From the NCBI GenBank assembly GCA_004295015.1, contig SHNE01000001.1:160281-224280 (forward strand): DNA of 64,000 nt, read 5' to 3'. A model generated the notes under the pieces. That model did not search any database. It had not been told where the DNA came from and saw only the letters and a program-made list of their open reading frames with translations. Both the position numbers and the translations under genes were made by a program. The first letter of the stretch is position 1. Every line of letters begins with the position of its first letter. Source of the stretch: Bacteroidota bacterium (lineage in GTDB: Bacteria; Bacteroidota; Bacteroidia; AKYH767-A; 2013-40CM-41-45). Of the stretch, positions 44,154 to 57,200 are shown one piece after another.

Positions 44154-44960
44154 ATGAACAAATTACTCTTACAGATATTCGCAATCATTCTTTTATTCTT
44201 CTGTATTTGGTTTGCTTTAAGTAAAATCGACTGGGTGTCCGTTTTTAAGATTGAACAAACGACAAGTAATACCGAGAAGAAACTCGGTGATTTATTCTGG
44301 GAACTGATCCAAAAATCCCAAAAAGAAGCTTACAGCAAACAGGTTACTTCTACAATTGACAGTCTCGTATCGAAAATTTGCGAATCAAATGATATTGATA
44401 AGAGTACAGTCAAGGTTCATATTATCGAAAACTCAGAAGTGAATGCTTTTGCACTTCCCAATAAGCATCTCATACTATACACAGGATTGATTCTGGCTTC
44501 AGCCAATGAAGCAGAATTATGTGGTGTGATAAGTCACGAGCTTGCTCACATGGAAAAGAATCACGTGATGAAAAAACTCATTAAAGAAGTTGGCTTATCG
44601 GTTCTGATTTCCATGACAGCAGGAAAAGGAGGAACAGATATAATACGAGGTGCCGCCAAACACTTATCGTCCTCTGCATATGACAGGAATCTCGAAAAGG
44701 AAGCTGACATCGCAGCAGTAGACTATATGGTAAAAGCAAATATCGATCCGGAGGCTTTTGCAAATTTTCTGTACCAGTTCGTTGATAGCGAGTCGAGAGA
44801 AGGGCATCTTATGACATGGGTGAGTACTCACCCGGGTTCCAGAGAAAGAGCAGAGTATATTATCGAATACAGCAAAGGCAAATCAAAAAAGTCAGAATCA
44901 ATTCTAACTCAAGCTTCCTGGGAAAAACTAAAGGCTATTCTTATTGATTCAGAAATTTAA
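44154..44960 (+). CDS. M48-family metallopeptidase, membrane-anchored
   Basis: A 268-residue zinc peptidase with one N-terminal membrane helix (LLLQIFAIILLFFCIWFAL), then a periplasmic catalytic domain. The zinc site is HELAHMEKNH (HExxH), and the third ligand Glu is in LEKEADIAAVDYM. SEVNAFALPNKHLILYTGL is typical of the family. M48 relatives such as BepA and LoiP act in envelope quality control; that role is inference here. It closes the four-gene operon. Confidence 0.92.
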   Translation: MNKLLLQIFAIILLFFCIWFALSKIDWVSVFKIEQTTSNTEKKLGDLFWELIQKSQKEAYSKQVTSTIDSLVSKICESNDIDKSTVKVHIIENSEVNAFALPNKHLILYTGLILASANEAELCGVISHELAHMEKNHVMKKLIKEVGLSVLISMTAGKGGTDIIRGAAKHLSSSAYDRNLEKEADIAAVDYMVKANIDPEAFANFLYQFVDSESREGHLMTWVSTHPGSRERAEYIIEYSKGKSKKSESILTQASWEKLKAILIDSEI

Positions 44961-44997
44961 ATAATACCATTTTGTCTGAATCAGCGAACACGGCAGG

Positions 44998-45021
44998 TCC
45001 TGAATGAAATATTTTTCAGGA
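44998..45021. terminator. Hairpin between convergent genes, possible bidirectional terminator
   Basis: TCCTGAA / TTCAGGA forms a 7-base stem with a 10-base AT-rich loop, between the M48 gene and the convergent OmpA gene. The flanking T-runs are short, so termination strength is uncertain. Confidence 0.35.
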
Positions 45022-45051
45022 AATAATTCAAAAGTACCCTCGTCGTAAAAT

Positions 45052-47223
45052 TTACTGAAGTGAAAGTATTTTTATTTCTGTACGCCTATTCATCTGATGC
45101 TCTGCTTCGGTGCAAGGAACAAATGTACCTCCCTCGCATGCACATCCATTTACCAGGATTGTTTCTCCATAACCTGTAGCCACCAATCTCTTACGGTTTA
45201 TTCCATGCTGCTCTAAATAAAGGACTGCAGAAGCAGCTCTGCGCTTCGAGAGCGCCATATTATAGGAGAAGGAAGCCCGGCAATCTGTATGTGAGCCGAG
45301 TTCAATTTTCATCTCCGGATACTTTTTCATCAGCGAAACCAATTTATCCAATTCAATGGCAGCGTCAGGGCGAATATTTGATTTATCCAGATCATAATAA
45401 ATATTCTTCAGAACTATATTTCCACTCAAGCAAAAAAGTGCGATATCAATACGCAACATTCTTCCTGTCATATCAATCGTTGAAGTGTCAACAGATTTAG
45501 AGTCACAAAATCTGGACTCGGCAATTATGCGATACCTGGCTTCACGATCAAGGTCATCGAATCGATAAATTCCATCCTCATCAGTTGTGGTTCGCATAGT
45601 ATCATTCGTATTGAAATTAACGAGAAGAACAGAACTGTTTTCAATTCCATTGCCAACAGATTCATCGCTGATTTTTCCTGTCAATACAATTTTATCTACA
45701 AGAGGCAATTCAACTTCGATGGAATCGCCGGCAGCCTTGATTACAGAGGCCTCAAGTCTTAGCGTATCCGATTTATAATCTTCATGATCAGCAATGATCA
45801 GGTAAGTCCTGTTAGGACGTAAGGCGGATTTAAACAAACCATCATCACCCGTAACACTTTCCTTAGGGCTCAGGTCATCTTCAATAATTCTCACATTACT
45901 TGAAGCAAGTAATTGATTTGTTCTCTTGTCCAATACAACACCCTTCAATTTGATTTCAAATTTCTGAATGTAAAAAATGTCGTCATTCTTCTCCTGCTGA
46001 CTCCTGTTTGAGCTGAAATAGCCGGCTGTATTAGTACTGTCATAGATCAGATTAAAATCATCATCCGAACTATTGAATGGCGCACCCAGGTTTTTAACAA
46101 CACTGTAAGTGTCCGCTGAATCTACTGTCGAGTAAATATCCAGGCCACCAATTCCGGCATGACCATTCGAAGAAAAATAAATTGTGTTATCATTGGCAAT
46201 GGTAGGAAAAACTTCATTCCCTAATGTATTTATTGACGGCCCCAAATTTTGAGGTACTGACCAGGCATCCCCCGATCGGTTTGAAACCCAAAGATCCATG
46301 CCTCCAATTGACCCGGGCATATCAGATGAAAAGTAGAGCTTGCTTCCATCAGGACTTAATGCAGCATGTGCACAGGAGTAATGTTCACTGTTATATTGAA
46401 AAGGCACGACAGAGGTCCATTGCCCATCAACCAGTTTAGAAAAAAACAACTGCAAGCGAAGCACTTCGTCTTCTTTCAATGTGCGTCGTTTTTTACCAAG
46501 ATTATTTCGGGTTAAAATCATTTCCGTACCGGCCTTATTAAAACACAGTGAAGAATTATTATACTTCTCTTGTACACCTTCAAGAAATATAACAGGATCT
46601 TCAAAATTTGCTTTACTACCCCGGGAATAAAACATAGAATAATATCGCTTTCCGGTCCAATCATGAATTCCTTTTGGATTCTTTTTTGCACTTCTTGATG
46701 AGGTGAAAACAATTCCATCCTTATAAAATGCAGGACCATACTCTGCTTCGGTAGAATTAATATTAATTTTTTGAACCTTGAAGTAATCCTTTTCAGTAAA
46801 AAATGTTTCAATATTGTTTAAACCTCTTGCCAATTCAATGGCACGTCCGTCATTCGGAACGGCTTTGAGATAATTGTTCATCCAAGTATTTGCCTCTTCA
46901 TATTTCCCGTTTTCCATCAGCATTTCAGCATAATTCAATTTATATATGCTTTTTGAATTAGGACTATTGGCGACTTTTGCATAACATTCTTCAGCGAGAG
47001 CTGTTTGATTATTTGCTCTGTAGCAATAGCCAAATCGATACCACGCTTCCGTGTCCATGGCAGCGGAATCTTTTTCAAGTACTTTTTTATAAATGGGTAT
47101 TGCTTTGGCATAGGCAAATTCCTCATAGTGCATGTTTGCCTTGTCAACCATTTTGCATGAGTTTGTAATACAACTCAAAACAATGACAGTAATAAGAGTG
47201 AAATACCGATAGGTTTTTTTCAT
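45052..47223 (-). CDS. OmpA-family lipoprotein with TPR, beta-propeller and regulatory-like domains (PorE-like)
   Basis: A 723-residue outer-membrane lipoprotein (lipobox CITNSC). Domains in order: TPR-like helices (about 28-115), a PD40/WD40-like beta-propeller (about 150-415; SPDGSKLYFSSDMPGSIGGM), two carboxypeptidase-regulatory-like beta domains (about 430-590), and a C-terminal OmpA peptidoglycan-binding domain (about 600-723; YYDLDKSNIRPDA; GSHTDCRASFSYN; SKRRAASAVLYL). This is the architecture of PorE, which anchors T9SS components to peptidoglycan. It follows the PorP/SprF gene and the giant adhesin on the same strand, suggesting it serves that adhesin's export or anchoring. Confidence 0.88.
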   Translation of the reverse strand: MKKTYRYFTLITVIVLSCITNSCKMVDKANMHYEEFAYAKAIPIYKKVLEKDSAAMDTEAWYRFGYCYRANNQTALAEECYAKVANSPNSKSIYKLNYAEMLMENGKYEEANTWMNNYLKAVPNDGRAIELARGLNNIETFFTEKDYFKVQKININSTEAEYGPAFYKDGIVFTSSRSAKKNPKGIHDWTGKRYYSMFYSRGSKANFEDPVIFLEGVQEKYNNSSLCFNKAGTEMILTRNNLGKKRRTLKEDEVLRLQLFFSKLVDGQWTSVVPFQYNSEHYSCAHAALSPDGSKLYFSSDMPGSIGGMDLWVSNRSGDAWSVPQNLGPSINTLGNEVFPTIANDNTIYFSSNGHAGIGGLDIYSTVDSADTYSVVKNLGAPFNSSDDDFNLIYDSTNTAGYFSSNRSQQEKNDDIFYIQKFEIKLKGVVLDKRTNQLLASSNVRIIEDDLSPKESVTGDDGLFKSALRPNRTYLIIADHEDYKSDTLRLEASVIKAAGDSIEVELPLVDKIVLTGKISDESVGNGIENSSVLLVNFNTNDTMRTTTDEDGIYRFDDLDREARYRIIAESRFCDSKSVDTSTIDMTGRMLRIDIALFCLSGNIVLKNIYYDLDKSNIRPDAAIELDKLVSLMKKYPEMKIELGSHTDCRASFSYNMALSKRRAASAVLYLEQHGINRKRLVATGYGETILVNGCACEGGTFVPCTEAEHQMNRRTEIKILSLQ

Positions 47224-47265
47224 CGTTCTAAATATTGTATAATTCTGCCAGCGTCTGCATGAAAA

Positions 47266-48204
47266 TTAAAAATAACGGGTTGAAATTACCAGCTTTTTAT
47301 TGTACCCGAAACTATATCGTAGTGTTATCTCGTGCGTTCCTGAATTATATTTCTCCAGAGGAGTCAGTGTGTAATCGTATGAATAACCCAGCATAAGCTG
47401 TCGATTTAGTTGCAATCCAAGCAACGCAGCAACTGCATCGCCTGAGCGGTATGCTGCTCCGAGCCACAAGAAATCATGAAATATGAAATTCAAATTCACA
47501 TCAATTTCCACCGGAGCATTTTGAACCATCTTTATTAACAAGGAAGGCTTAACCTTTAAATCTTCTTTCAGATCGAACACATAACCCGATGCAAGATTAT
47601 AATGCCATAGCTTGTAATTTACTTTGTTCTCTACAACAGAATTTGCACTGGAAATAATTATCTTATTCTGCATTAATCTTGGAATAGACAAACCGGCGTA
47701 GAACTTTTTGTTATAATAGTAAACTCCAAAAGAGGAATTGGGAAGAAAACTCTTGTTAACATCTGTCATGAATTGCTGGTCACCTGGAATAATCGTTCGA
47801 ACATCTGAAAATCTTTCCTCATGATTACTAAACCCTCCGCCTAAACCGAATGATAAAGCTGAATGTGGGTACAAAATTCTATATGCAAAATATGCACTGA
47901 ATGACAGCTGATGAGATATCCCAATCTCCTCATTGATTACAGAAAGGCCCAAGCCAACATGTCTGTTTTTCAAGGGGGCATGAATACTGAAAGTTTGTGT
48001 TTTAGGAGAGCCCTCTATTCCAACCCACTGGTTTCGATACAACAGAGTTGCTGAGATACTTTCCCGCGAACCAACATATGCAGGATTAATGAACGTCTCA
48101 TTAAACATGTATTGAGTAAACTGTGGATCAATTTGAGCCTTGGCAAGGCCAGGCACAAATAAAAGAAGCACAATTCTAAGCAAACAATTACGGTAAAACC
48201 GCAT
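47266..48204 (-). CDS. PorP/SprF-family T9SS outer-membrane protein
   Basis: A 312-residue outer-membrane barrel from the start MRFYRNCLLRIVLLL, which gives a clean signal peptide ending AKAQ. The family signature is IDPQFTQYMFNETFINPAYV, then RNQWVGIEGSPKTQTFSIHA. PorP/SprF proteins are needed for secretion or attachment of T9SS cargo with type B sorting domains, and each tends to be encoded beside its cargo. Here the neighbour upstream is exactly such a cargo. An ATG at 48249 is possible but adds a non-signal stretch. Confidence 0.93.
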   Translation of the reverse strand: MRFYRNCLLRIVLLLFVPGLAKAQIDPQFTQYMFNETFINPAYVGSRESISATLLYRNQWVGIEGSPKTQTFSIHAPLKNRHVGLGLSVINEEIGISHQLSFSAYFAYRILYPHSALSFGLGGGFSNHEERFSDVRTIIPGDQQFMTDVNKSFLPNSSFGVYYYNKKFYAGLSIPRLMQNKIIISSANSVVENKVNYKLWHYNLASGYVFDLKEDLKVKPSLLIKMVQNAPVEIDVNLNFIFHDFLWLGAAYRSGDAVAALLGLQLNRQLMLGYSYDYTLTPLEKYNSGTHEITLRYSFGYNKKLVISTRYF

Positions 48205-48266
48205 TGACTGATTGAAGTTCCCGGTTATAATACTGTTAGTAAACAACAATTTTATTTTTAATTAAA

Positions 48267-51200
48267 CTAATACCTTATAATCAAATAACCCGCCTTGGGC
48301 TTTTCTGCGATTCCCAGATCCAGAATATAATAATAGGTGCCTTCCGGAACTTTGCTGCTGCCCAGAATTAAACTGCTCACATTCGGAGTTCCATTCCAGG
48401 AATTATCATACTTGTCCTTCTTATATAATATGTTCCCCCAGCGATTAAATATTTTGAGATTATTATTAGGGTATCTTGATATCCCAACTATCTCAAAAAA
48501 ATCATTCACTCCATCACCATCAGGTGAAAAGCCACTGGGGATTACTACATAGTCGCAAACTTCTATAATAACAGTATCTGATGCTGAACAACCATTTACA
48601 TCGGTGCCAACAACAACATAAACCATAGAATCCTGGATGAGAACAGTAGGATTATAAATACCGGTATTGCTCAGATTAAATGAGGGCGACCAAGTATATG
48701 AGAAAGCTCCGTTCGCCTGCAGCTGGACTTCCCTTCTTCCTTCACATGTCGTGAACGAATGCGTGCTGACACTTACAATTGGTGGCGGATTTAATGTAAC
48801 AAGAACGTTGTCATGGCTTGAACAAACACCATCAACAACTGTCCAGCGGAATTCATAAACTCCTTGAACCAATCCGGTAACAGTCGTTGATTCATTCCCG
48901 GGTGTAGCTATGACAACGTTGCTTGGACCATAAACCATCACCCATGCTCCTGTTCCAACTGCAGGAGTGCTTCCGGTTAATATTGCTGAGTCAGACTCGC
49001 AAAGATTCTGATCAGGACCGGCAAATGTATTTAGTGGCAAGGTGTTTACAACAACCCTAACATCATCAAAATTATCACTACAAACACCATTACTAATCGT
49101 CCATCGAAAAATATAAATCCCTGCTGCAATTCCAGCAACATCAGTATGTGCACTGTCGGGATAGAATATCAAAGGGGCATTCGGGCCACTGATTAATGTC
49201 CATCTACCCACTCCATTCACAGGCACATTTGCATCAAGCGTGATTGTGTCTACAGAACATAAATATTGATAAGTACCTGCACTTGCAATGTCAGGTGAAT
49301 CAAACACAGTGATTTGTACCGTATCTGAAGATGCAGCACAACTTCCGTTACTTATTGTCCAGATAAAATTATAGACCCCTTCAATAAACCCACTTGCGCT
49401 TGCCACCGGACTGTTTGGAGAATTTATCACAGGAACATTCGGACCATTCAACAAAGTCCATACTCCGTTACCCACCGAAGGGTTGTTTGCCAGTAAATTC
49501 ATGGCAGTGTTCAGGCAAATATCCTGGTCGGCACCCGCTGACGCCACGGTTGGAAGGCTGTCAATGCTTATCTGAACATTATCCGATGATACAGTGCACA
49601 CTCCACTTGAAATATTCCAGCTAAAAACATACACACCTTCTTCTAAGCCGACAACCGTTGTAGATGGATTTCCGGGTGATGTAATGGATGGGTTATTGGG
49701 TCCACTCACTAACATCCATGTTCCAACGCCAATCAATGGTGTATTAGCTGTCAAGGAAATATTGTAAACATCACACAAAATCTGAGCAGAACCGGCAACA
49801 GCAACTGTTGGAAGATCATATATTTCAATCTGAACATCGTCGAAAGCATCAGCACAGATCAGGTTATTACTAATCGTCCATCGAAATACATATATTCCGG
49901 CTGTTAGTCCATTTACTGTGGTGACCTGGTCGTTCGGATCTGCTATAACCGGCACATTAGGGCCGCTAATGAGCGTCCATGTCCCTACACCGGCTCCGGG
50001 CGCATTGGCAGCCATAGTTAAAACACTATTAATACATAAGGACTGATTCGGGCCGGCATCTGAAGCAATTGGAGAATTATATATTCTTACCTCCATCGTG
50101 TCGGAAGATGTTGCACATGATCCATTACTTACAGTCCAGACAAACTCATAAATCCCATATGTCAGTCCTTCAATCTGCGTTGATGGATTATCAGGCATAA
50201 CAATTAAAGCCGTATTTGGTCCACTTAACTGTGTCCAGACACCCAGTCCGCTAGTTATATTATTTGCATTCAACACTGTCGTCGAATCATTACATAAATC
50301 CTGATCCGGCCCCGCATTTGCTACAGTAGGTAAGTCATAAACGGAGATTAATACAGTATCAATATTCGTTGCACATACTCCATTGTTAATCTGCCAGCCA
50401 AAAACGAAAGTTCCCGCAACCAGTCCGCTGATTCCGGCAAAAGGATCATTAACGGAACTATAAACAGGAAGAACCGGTCCACTCATTAATGACCAGGTTC
50501 CGATTCCACTGGAAGGAACATTTCCTGCCATCGTTGTCGAATATGTATTGCACAATGACTGATCAGAGCCTGCATCCACACTCAATGGATCGGCATAAAT
50601 AGTTGCAATGATTGTATCACTTGAACTTGCGCAAACACCATTGCTGATAGTCCAGCTGAATACATAGCTGCCGGGAATGAGTCCATTTACCGGAGTTGAA
50701 CCACTGTCCGGATACACAATTACAGGTATGTTAGGACCACTGATAAGATTCCAAATAGCAGTTCCGGAAATCGGATCATTTGCGGTCATTGTAAGTGAGG
50801 CTACATTGCATAAATCCTGATCCGGACCTGCAACTGCTGCGCTCGGTAAAGCATCAATACTTATTTGAATGGTATCACTGTGAACGGCACAAACTCCGTT
50901 AACGATATTTAAAGAGAAGGAATAAATTCCAGGAACCATTCCGGTGACATTTGTTGAAGGGCTGGAGGGTGAGCTGATCGTTGGTGTGTTTGGTCCACTA
51001 AGAAATGACCAATAGCTGGTGCCGACAGACCCGACATTTCCTGACAAAGAAACACTACTTACATTACAAAGGAATTGATTCGATCCCGCATCTATGAAAG
51101 GAGGGTACTCATATATGGTCACTTCAACCTCGTCATCACTTAAGGTACAAGTCCCACTGCTGATTGACCAGTTAAAGACATAGACTCCCGGAACAAGTGA

Positions 51201-54200
51201 ACTTACATTTGTATTCGGATCAGAAGCATTATTGATAGCAGGAACATTTGGCCCACTGGTTAAAGTCCACATGCCATTTCCATTTACAGGAGTATTGGCG
51301 GCAAGGTTTACGCTTGTGCTCCCACATAATTCCTGATCTGTACCTGCATCAGCTACAGTTGGCAGGTCATAAACATTAATTAACACAGTATCTCTCGAAG
51401 CGGAACAGACTCCATTATTAATGGTCCAGACAAAAAGATATGTACCTTGAATGAGGCCACTCACAGGTGAAGCCGGGTTTGATGGAACAGCTATAGACGG
51501 AGTGTTCGGTCCACTTAACAGTGACCATATACCATTCCCTGATATTGCGGTGTTTGCTGCAAAGGATCCGCTTGATGTATTACATAAATTCTGATCAGGA
51601 CCTGCATTAGCTACTGTTGGGAGTGCATAAACATTCACAGTTATTGAATCGGCAGAAATTGTACAAACTCCACTGCTGATTGTCCATGCAAAAACATAAG
51701 CTCCCGGAATAAGTCCGGAAACGGAGGTTAGAGGATCCACATTATTTGAGATCAGGGGAGCGTTTGGCCCACTAATTAAACTCCAGGTACCATTGCCCGT
51801 CGACGGGGCATTTGCAGACATTGAAACTGTGGAAATATTACATACACTTTGATCCGGGCCCGCATTAGATATTGTAGGTAAGCTATATATAGTAACCTGT
51901 ACTGTATCATTTGAAACCGAACAAACACCATTGCTGATCGACCAGATAAATTGATAAGTCCCGCTAATCAATGAGCTGATCTTCGTAGCCGGATTGCTTG
52001 TATCAGCAATAACAGGTGTATTCGGACCGGACAATATTATCCATCTTCCGGTACCTATTGCCGGCAAATTAGCCGACATAGTTGAACTGTCTACATTACA
52101 AAGATTTTGATCAAGGCCTGCGTTCGATACGGTAGGCAAATCAAACAAATCTATCCTGACCGTATCAACAGGAGTGACACATACTCCATTCGAAATACTC
52201 CATCCAAAAAGGTATATGCCTGCAGTCATACCGGTAATAGATGTGGCCGGATCATTCGGAGATACGATCGAGCTGCCGCCCGGTCCGCTTAGTTGAATCC
52301 AGGTACCGGTACCAACAGCAGGGATATTAGCAGACATAACTGTTGAACTTACATTACAAAGGCTTTGATCCGGACCGGCATCAATTAGCGTTGGAGAATT
52401 ATAAATTGTAACCTGGACAGTTGATGTTGAGGAAGCACACACTCCATTTGTAATCGCCCATTCAAAAACATAGATGCCATCAATCATTCCTGTTACTGTT
52501 GTATTGGCTAAAGCCGGATTGGTGATCACCGGAATGTTTGGACCACTTTGGAATGTCCACAAACCACTACCGACTGTAGGGGTATTTCCATTTAATGAAA
52601 TCGAAGTTACGCTGCATAAATCCTGATTGGCTCCCGCATTAGATGTGGTAGGTAAATCATAAATAATAATCTGAACAGTATCTACCGGCCCGGAACAAGG
52701 ACCATTGGTGATCCTCCATCCAAATCTGTATGTGCCAATAACAAGTCCGCTTAAACCTGTCGCAGGGTCATTAGGAGTAGTTATCACAGGGACATTGGGT
52801 CCTGATATAAAAGACCATGTACCAAATCCGAAAGCCGGAACATTTCCTGCCATCGTAGCAGAATTTACGTTACAAAGAAATTGATCAGGCCCTGCATCAG
52901 TTGTTGTTGGCAGATTCCAGATAGTAACATTGGTATTTGATGTAGACGGAGGACACACTCCATTTGAAATTGTCCAACTAAAGGTGTAGGCACCATCGAT
53001 CATCCCTGTAACAAGACTAGTCGGATTTGTTGGAGAAACTATTACCGGTGTATTAGGCCCACTGACAAGAGTCCAGTTTCCTGATCCTGTCACCGGTGTA
53101 TTTCCAATCAATGTAATGGAGGTGACTGAACAAACATCATCATCAGCTCCGGCGTTCGCAATCGTTGGATTTTCAAATATGGTAATACTAACATCGCTCA
53201 CAGAATTTGCACAGACTCCATTTGAAATTGTCCATCTGAAAACATAGACACCGGCTATCATTCCGGTTATTCCTGAGGCAGGATCTGAGGCAGTTGTAAT
53301 GACAGGTGTGTTTGGTCCGCTCACTAATGACCAAAGTCCGGACCCTGATACAGGAGTATTGGCCGACATTGTAGTTGAACTTACATTACACAAACTTTGA
53401 TTGACTCCTGCGTTTGACACATCAGGTAAGCTATAAATAGTGACCTGGACATCGTCCGTTGATGCAGCACAAACACCACTTACAACTGACCATTGAAATA
53501 CATAAACTCCCGGAATCATTCCTGTTACTGTTGAATTATATGAACCCGGTGTAGTAAGAGACGCAACGTTCGGCCCACTCAATTGAGTCCAAGTTCCTGT
53601 ACCGATGGCAGGATCATTTCCGGCAAGTGTAGTGGTGCTGACATTACACAGATTCTGATCAAGTCCTGCATTCGAATTTGTAGGGAGTGCAAAAATTGTA
53701 ATTTGGACATCATCAGTAGAACCGGCACAAGTACCATTCGTTGTCGTCCACCTAAATACATATACACCAGTGGTCATTCCTGTTACTGTTGATCCCGGAT
53801 TACTAGTTGCAGTGATCGTTGGAAGGTTGGGACCACTAATCAAGGTCCACAATCCAGAACCTACAGCAGGTGCTGTGGCTGCAAGTGTAGCAGATGAGAC
53901 ATTGCATAAACCCTGATCTGTTCCTGCATCGGCGACACTCGGCAAAGCATAATTTGTAATTTGCACATCATCAGTAGATGCTGCACATACACCGTTGTTA
54001 ATTGTCCATCTGAATACATAAACACCGGCTATCATTCCTGTGACTGTAGAATTCCTGCTGGCCGGATTGGTAATAACAGGCACATTCGGACCACTCAACA
54101 GAGTCCATGCCCCACTTCCTATTACCGGATTGTTTCCGGAGAAAGTAATTGAAGACACATTACACGGATTTTGATCCGGACCTGCATTAGCAACTGTTGG

Positions 54201-57200
54201 CAATGCAAATATTGTAACTTGAACATCATCAAAAGAAGGCGAACAAACCCCCTCTGTAATGGTCCATCGAAATATATATACACCCGTAACCATCCCGGTA
54301 ACACCGGAAGCAGGATTAGAGGCAGAAACAATAGTCGGGGTATTCGGTCCACTCACTAAGGACCAAAGGCCGTTTCCGATTAGTGGACTGTTTGCTGCGA
54401 GTACAGTGCTATTCACATTGCAGAGGCTTTGATCAGCTCCTGCATTTGATGTTGTTGGAAGAGCATAAATTCTTACCTGCACATCATCGCTTGAAGATGC
54501 ACATACACCATTGGTGATTGTCCATCTGAAAACATAAACTCCCGTGATCAATCCCGTTACAGAAGACGCATTACTTGCAGGAGATACTATACCCGGAACA
54601 TTTGGCCCGCTGACAAGCGACCACACACCTGACCCGGCAGCCGGCACATTCGCTGCTAATGAAGTTGAATTAACATTACACAAATTTTGATCAGGGCCTG
54701 CATTTGAGGTCGATGAAGGCTGATAAATAATGATCTGTACATCGTCGGTCGAGGCTGAACAAGGTCCATTGCTTATGGTCCATCGAAAAACATAAACTCC
54801 ATTGATCAGGTTTATCACATTGGTTATTGAACTTCCCGGAGAAGAAATGGCAGGTACATTTGGACCGCTGACAAGTGTCCAGTTACCTGTTCCGATTACC
54901 GGATTGTTTCCACTGAGCGTTGCCGTAGTCGCATTACACAAACTTTGATCAGTTCCGGCAGCTGCAGTAGTCGGCAGAGAAAAAATAGTAATTTGAACAT
55001 CATCATTTGAAGAAGCACACACACCGTTTGTTACAACCCAGCGATATACATAGACTCCGGAAATCATTCCGGTGAGCGATGAAGTTGGACTTGAAGGAGT
55101 GGTGATAGTAGGTGTGTTCGGGCCACTGATTCGAACCCATGTACCGCTGCCTACTGCCGGATTATTGGCAGCAAGGACCGTTGAATTAACATTACACAGG
55201 TTTTGATCCGGACCCGCATTGGAAGTTGAGGGTAATGCAAAAATTGTAATCTGAACATCGTCATTGGAAGGAGCACAAACTCCATTTGTAATTGTCCATC
55301 TGAGAACATAAACACCAACAGTCATTCCTGTTACTGTGGACGTTGGACTGGTTGCCGCAGTAATAACAGGTGAGTTTGGACCACTAACGATAGTCCAGAC
55401 TCCGGTTCCCGGGCCCGGACTATTTCCTGCCAGTGTCGTTGAAGTTACATTACATAAATTCTGATCAGGCCCGGCATTAGAAATTGTTGAAAGAGAGAAA
55501 ATGGTAATTTGTATGTCATCTGTAGTTGGTGTGCAAGTGCCATTGGTAATTGTCCACCTGAAAAGATATACACCGGCAACCATTCCTGTAACCCCAGTGT
55601 TAGCTAAGCCGGGGGCAGATATGGTTGGAGTATTCGGACCACTGACTAAGGTCCAGTTTCCTGAACCTATAAGCGGATTATTTCCGGACAATGTCGCCGA
55701 GCTGACATTGCAAATATTCTGATCCGGTCCGGCATTTGAACCCGAAGGCAATGCACTTATTGTAACTTGAACGGTACTTGATGAAGGAGTACAAACTCCC
55801 CTGCTGATAGACCATCTGAATACATACACTCCTGCAATCATTCCGGTAACAGTCGAACTTTGACTGGTGGGTGTAGTAATTGCAGGCGTATTAGGGCCGC
55901 TCACGAGAGTCCACAATCCGGTGCCCGCACCCGGAGAATTTGCAGCCAAACTTGTCGAAGTTACATTGCATAAATTCTGATTAGCCCCTGCATTTGATGT
56001 TACCGGCAAAGGGCTGTTATTGATGAGCATTGTATCTGAACTGTTCGTGCAACCGGTGCTGATGCGCCAAACTATTACATAAGTTCCTGTTACGAGTCCG
56101 GTAATAGCAGAACCCGGGGAGTTAGGAGAAGAAAATGTCGGTGTATTCGGCCCACTCACAAGTAACCAGGTGCCTGTTCCAATTGAAGGAGTATTCCCGG
56201 CCATCGTACTGTTTGTTACATTACATAAATTCTGGTCAGGTCCCGCATTTGAAGAAGTTGGTGATATAACGTAAACAGTATACCGGATCGTGTCAGCGCA
56301 AGTTGTTCCGGTAATTTGTCTGATCCCGTAATAATTTCCCGTGACTGTTGCGGATGTAACGGATACCCAGGAAGAATTATAATAACTATATCCGGGTCTT
56401 ATGCCGGGAATAGTACTAAAGACAATTGGCAAGCAACCACCAATAGACGAATCAGGTGCAGGTGCGCAGGAAACAGGTACAGCAATGTTTGTATTGGTAG
56501 CACCTTCTACAGGACATCCTAATGAATCAACTAAAACCGGATTACTTTTTCCTCTCCGGGGAAATCCGGAAATAAATCCTGAGTAATTTACATTGGCTCT
56601 GTTAGAAATGACAGGATCACAAAGAAGCTTTGTACAATCGTCTGTAATTTTTACCCGGAAAGAAAGTGAGGTAGTACTTCCGGCTCCTACGTGAGGCATT
56701 TGACCGCCTGAAGTCCCATTAGCTCCTGTTCCGAGGCGAATTGTCAGAATTTGATATCCGGCAGAAGTTGTCATTTCTGCCTGGTCATCTCCGGCAACAT
56801 CTGTTTTTACTCCGGTGTTGGGCCCTGACGTAATGATTGTACTTCCTGCAACATACTCGGCATTGAAAGGAAGCGTATCTGTTATAAGCGTTGTGATTGA
56901 AGTATCGTTTCCTTTGTTCGTAATGGAAATCGTGTAAAGCAGAGTATCTCCCGGATTTACTATTCCTCCATTTACATCGCTGACAGTTTTCTGCATTGCC
57001 AATTCAGGTTCATAGGTATCAATTGCAGAGGTTAGAACACGCAGATAAATTTGCTCTCCACCCGTTGTCACTTTTATTTGTGCAGATGTTGCGCCATTTG
57101 CCAGGTAATTTTTTGCAGCATTATTCGGTCTGAATATGCACTGATCATAACCAAGCGTATTGGAATAAGCAGGGTTTCTGTTCAATTGCTCTACTCCGTT

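Noticed and set aside
48774..56256. Regularly spaced similar segments as a CRISPR array
   Set aside because: The 255-base periodicity is in an open frame and encodes Ig-like protein domains; there are no short identical repeats with unique spacers.
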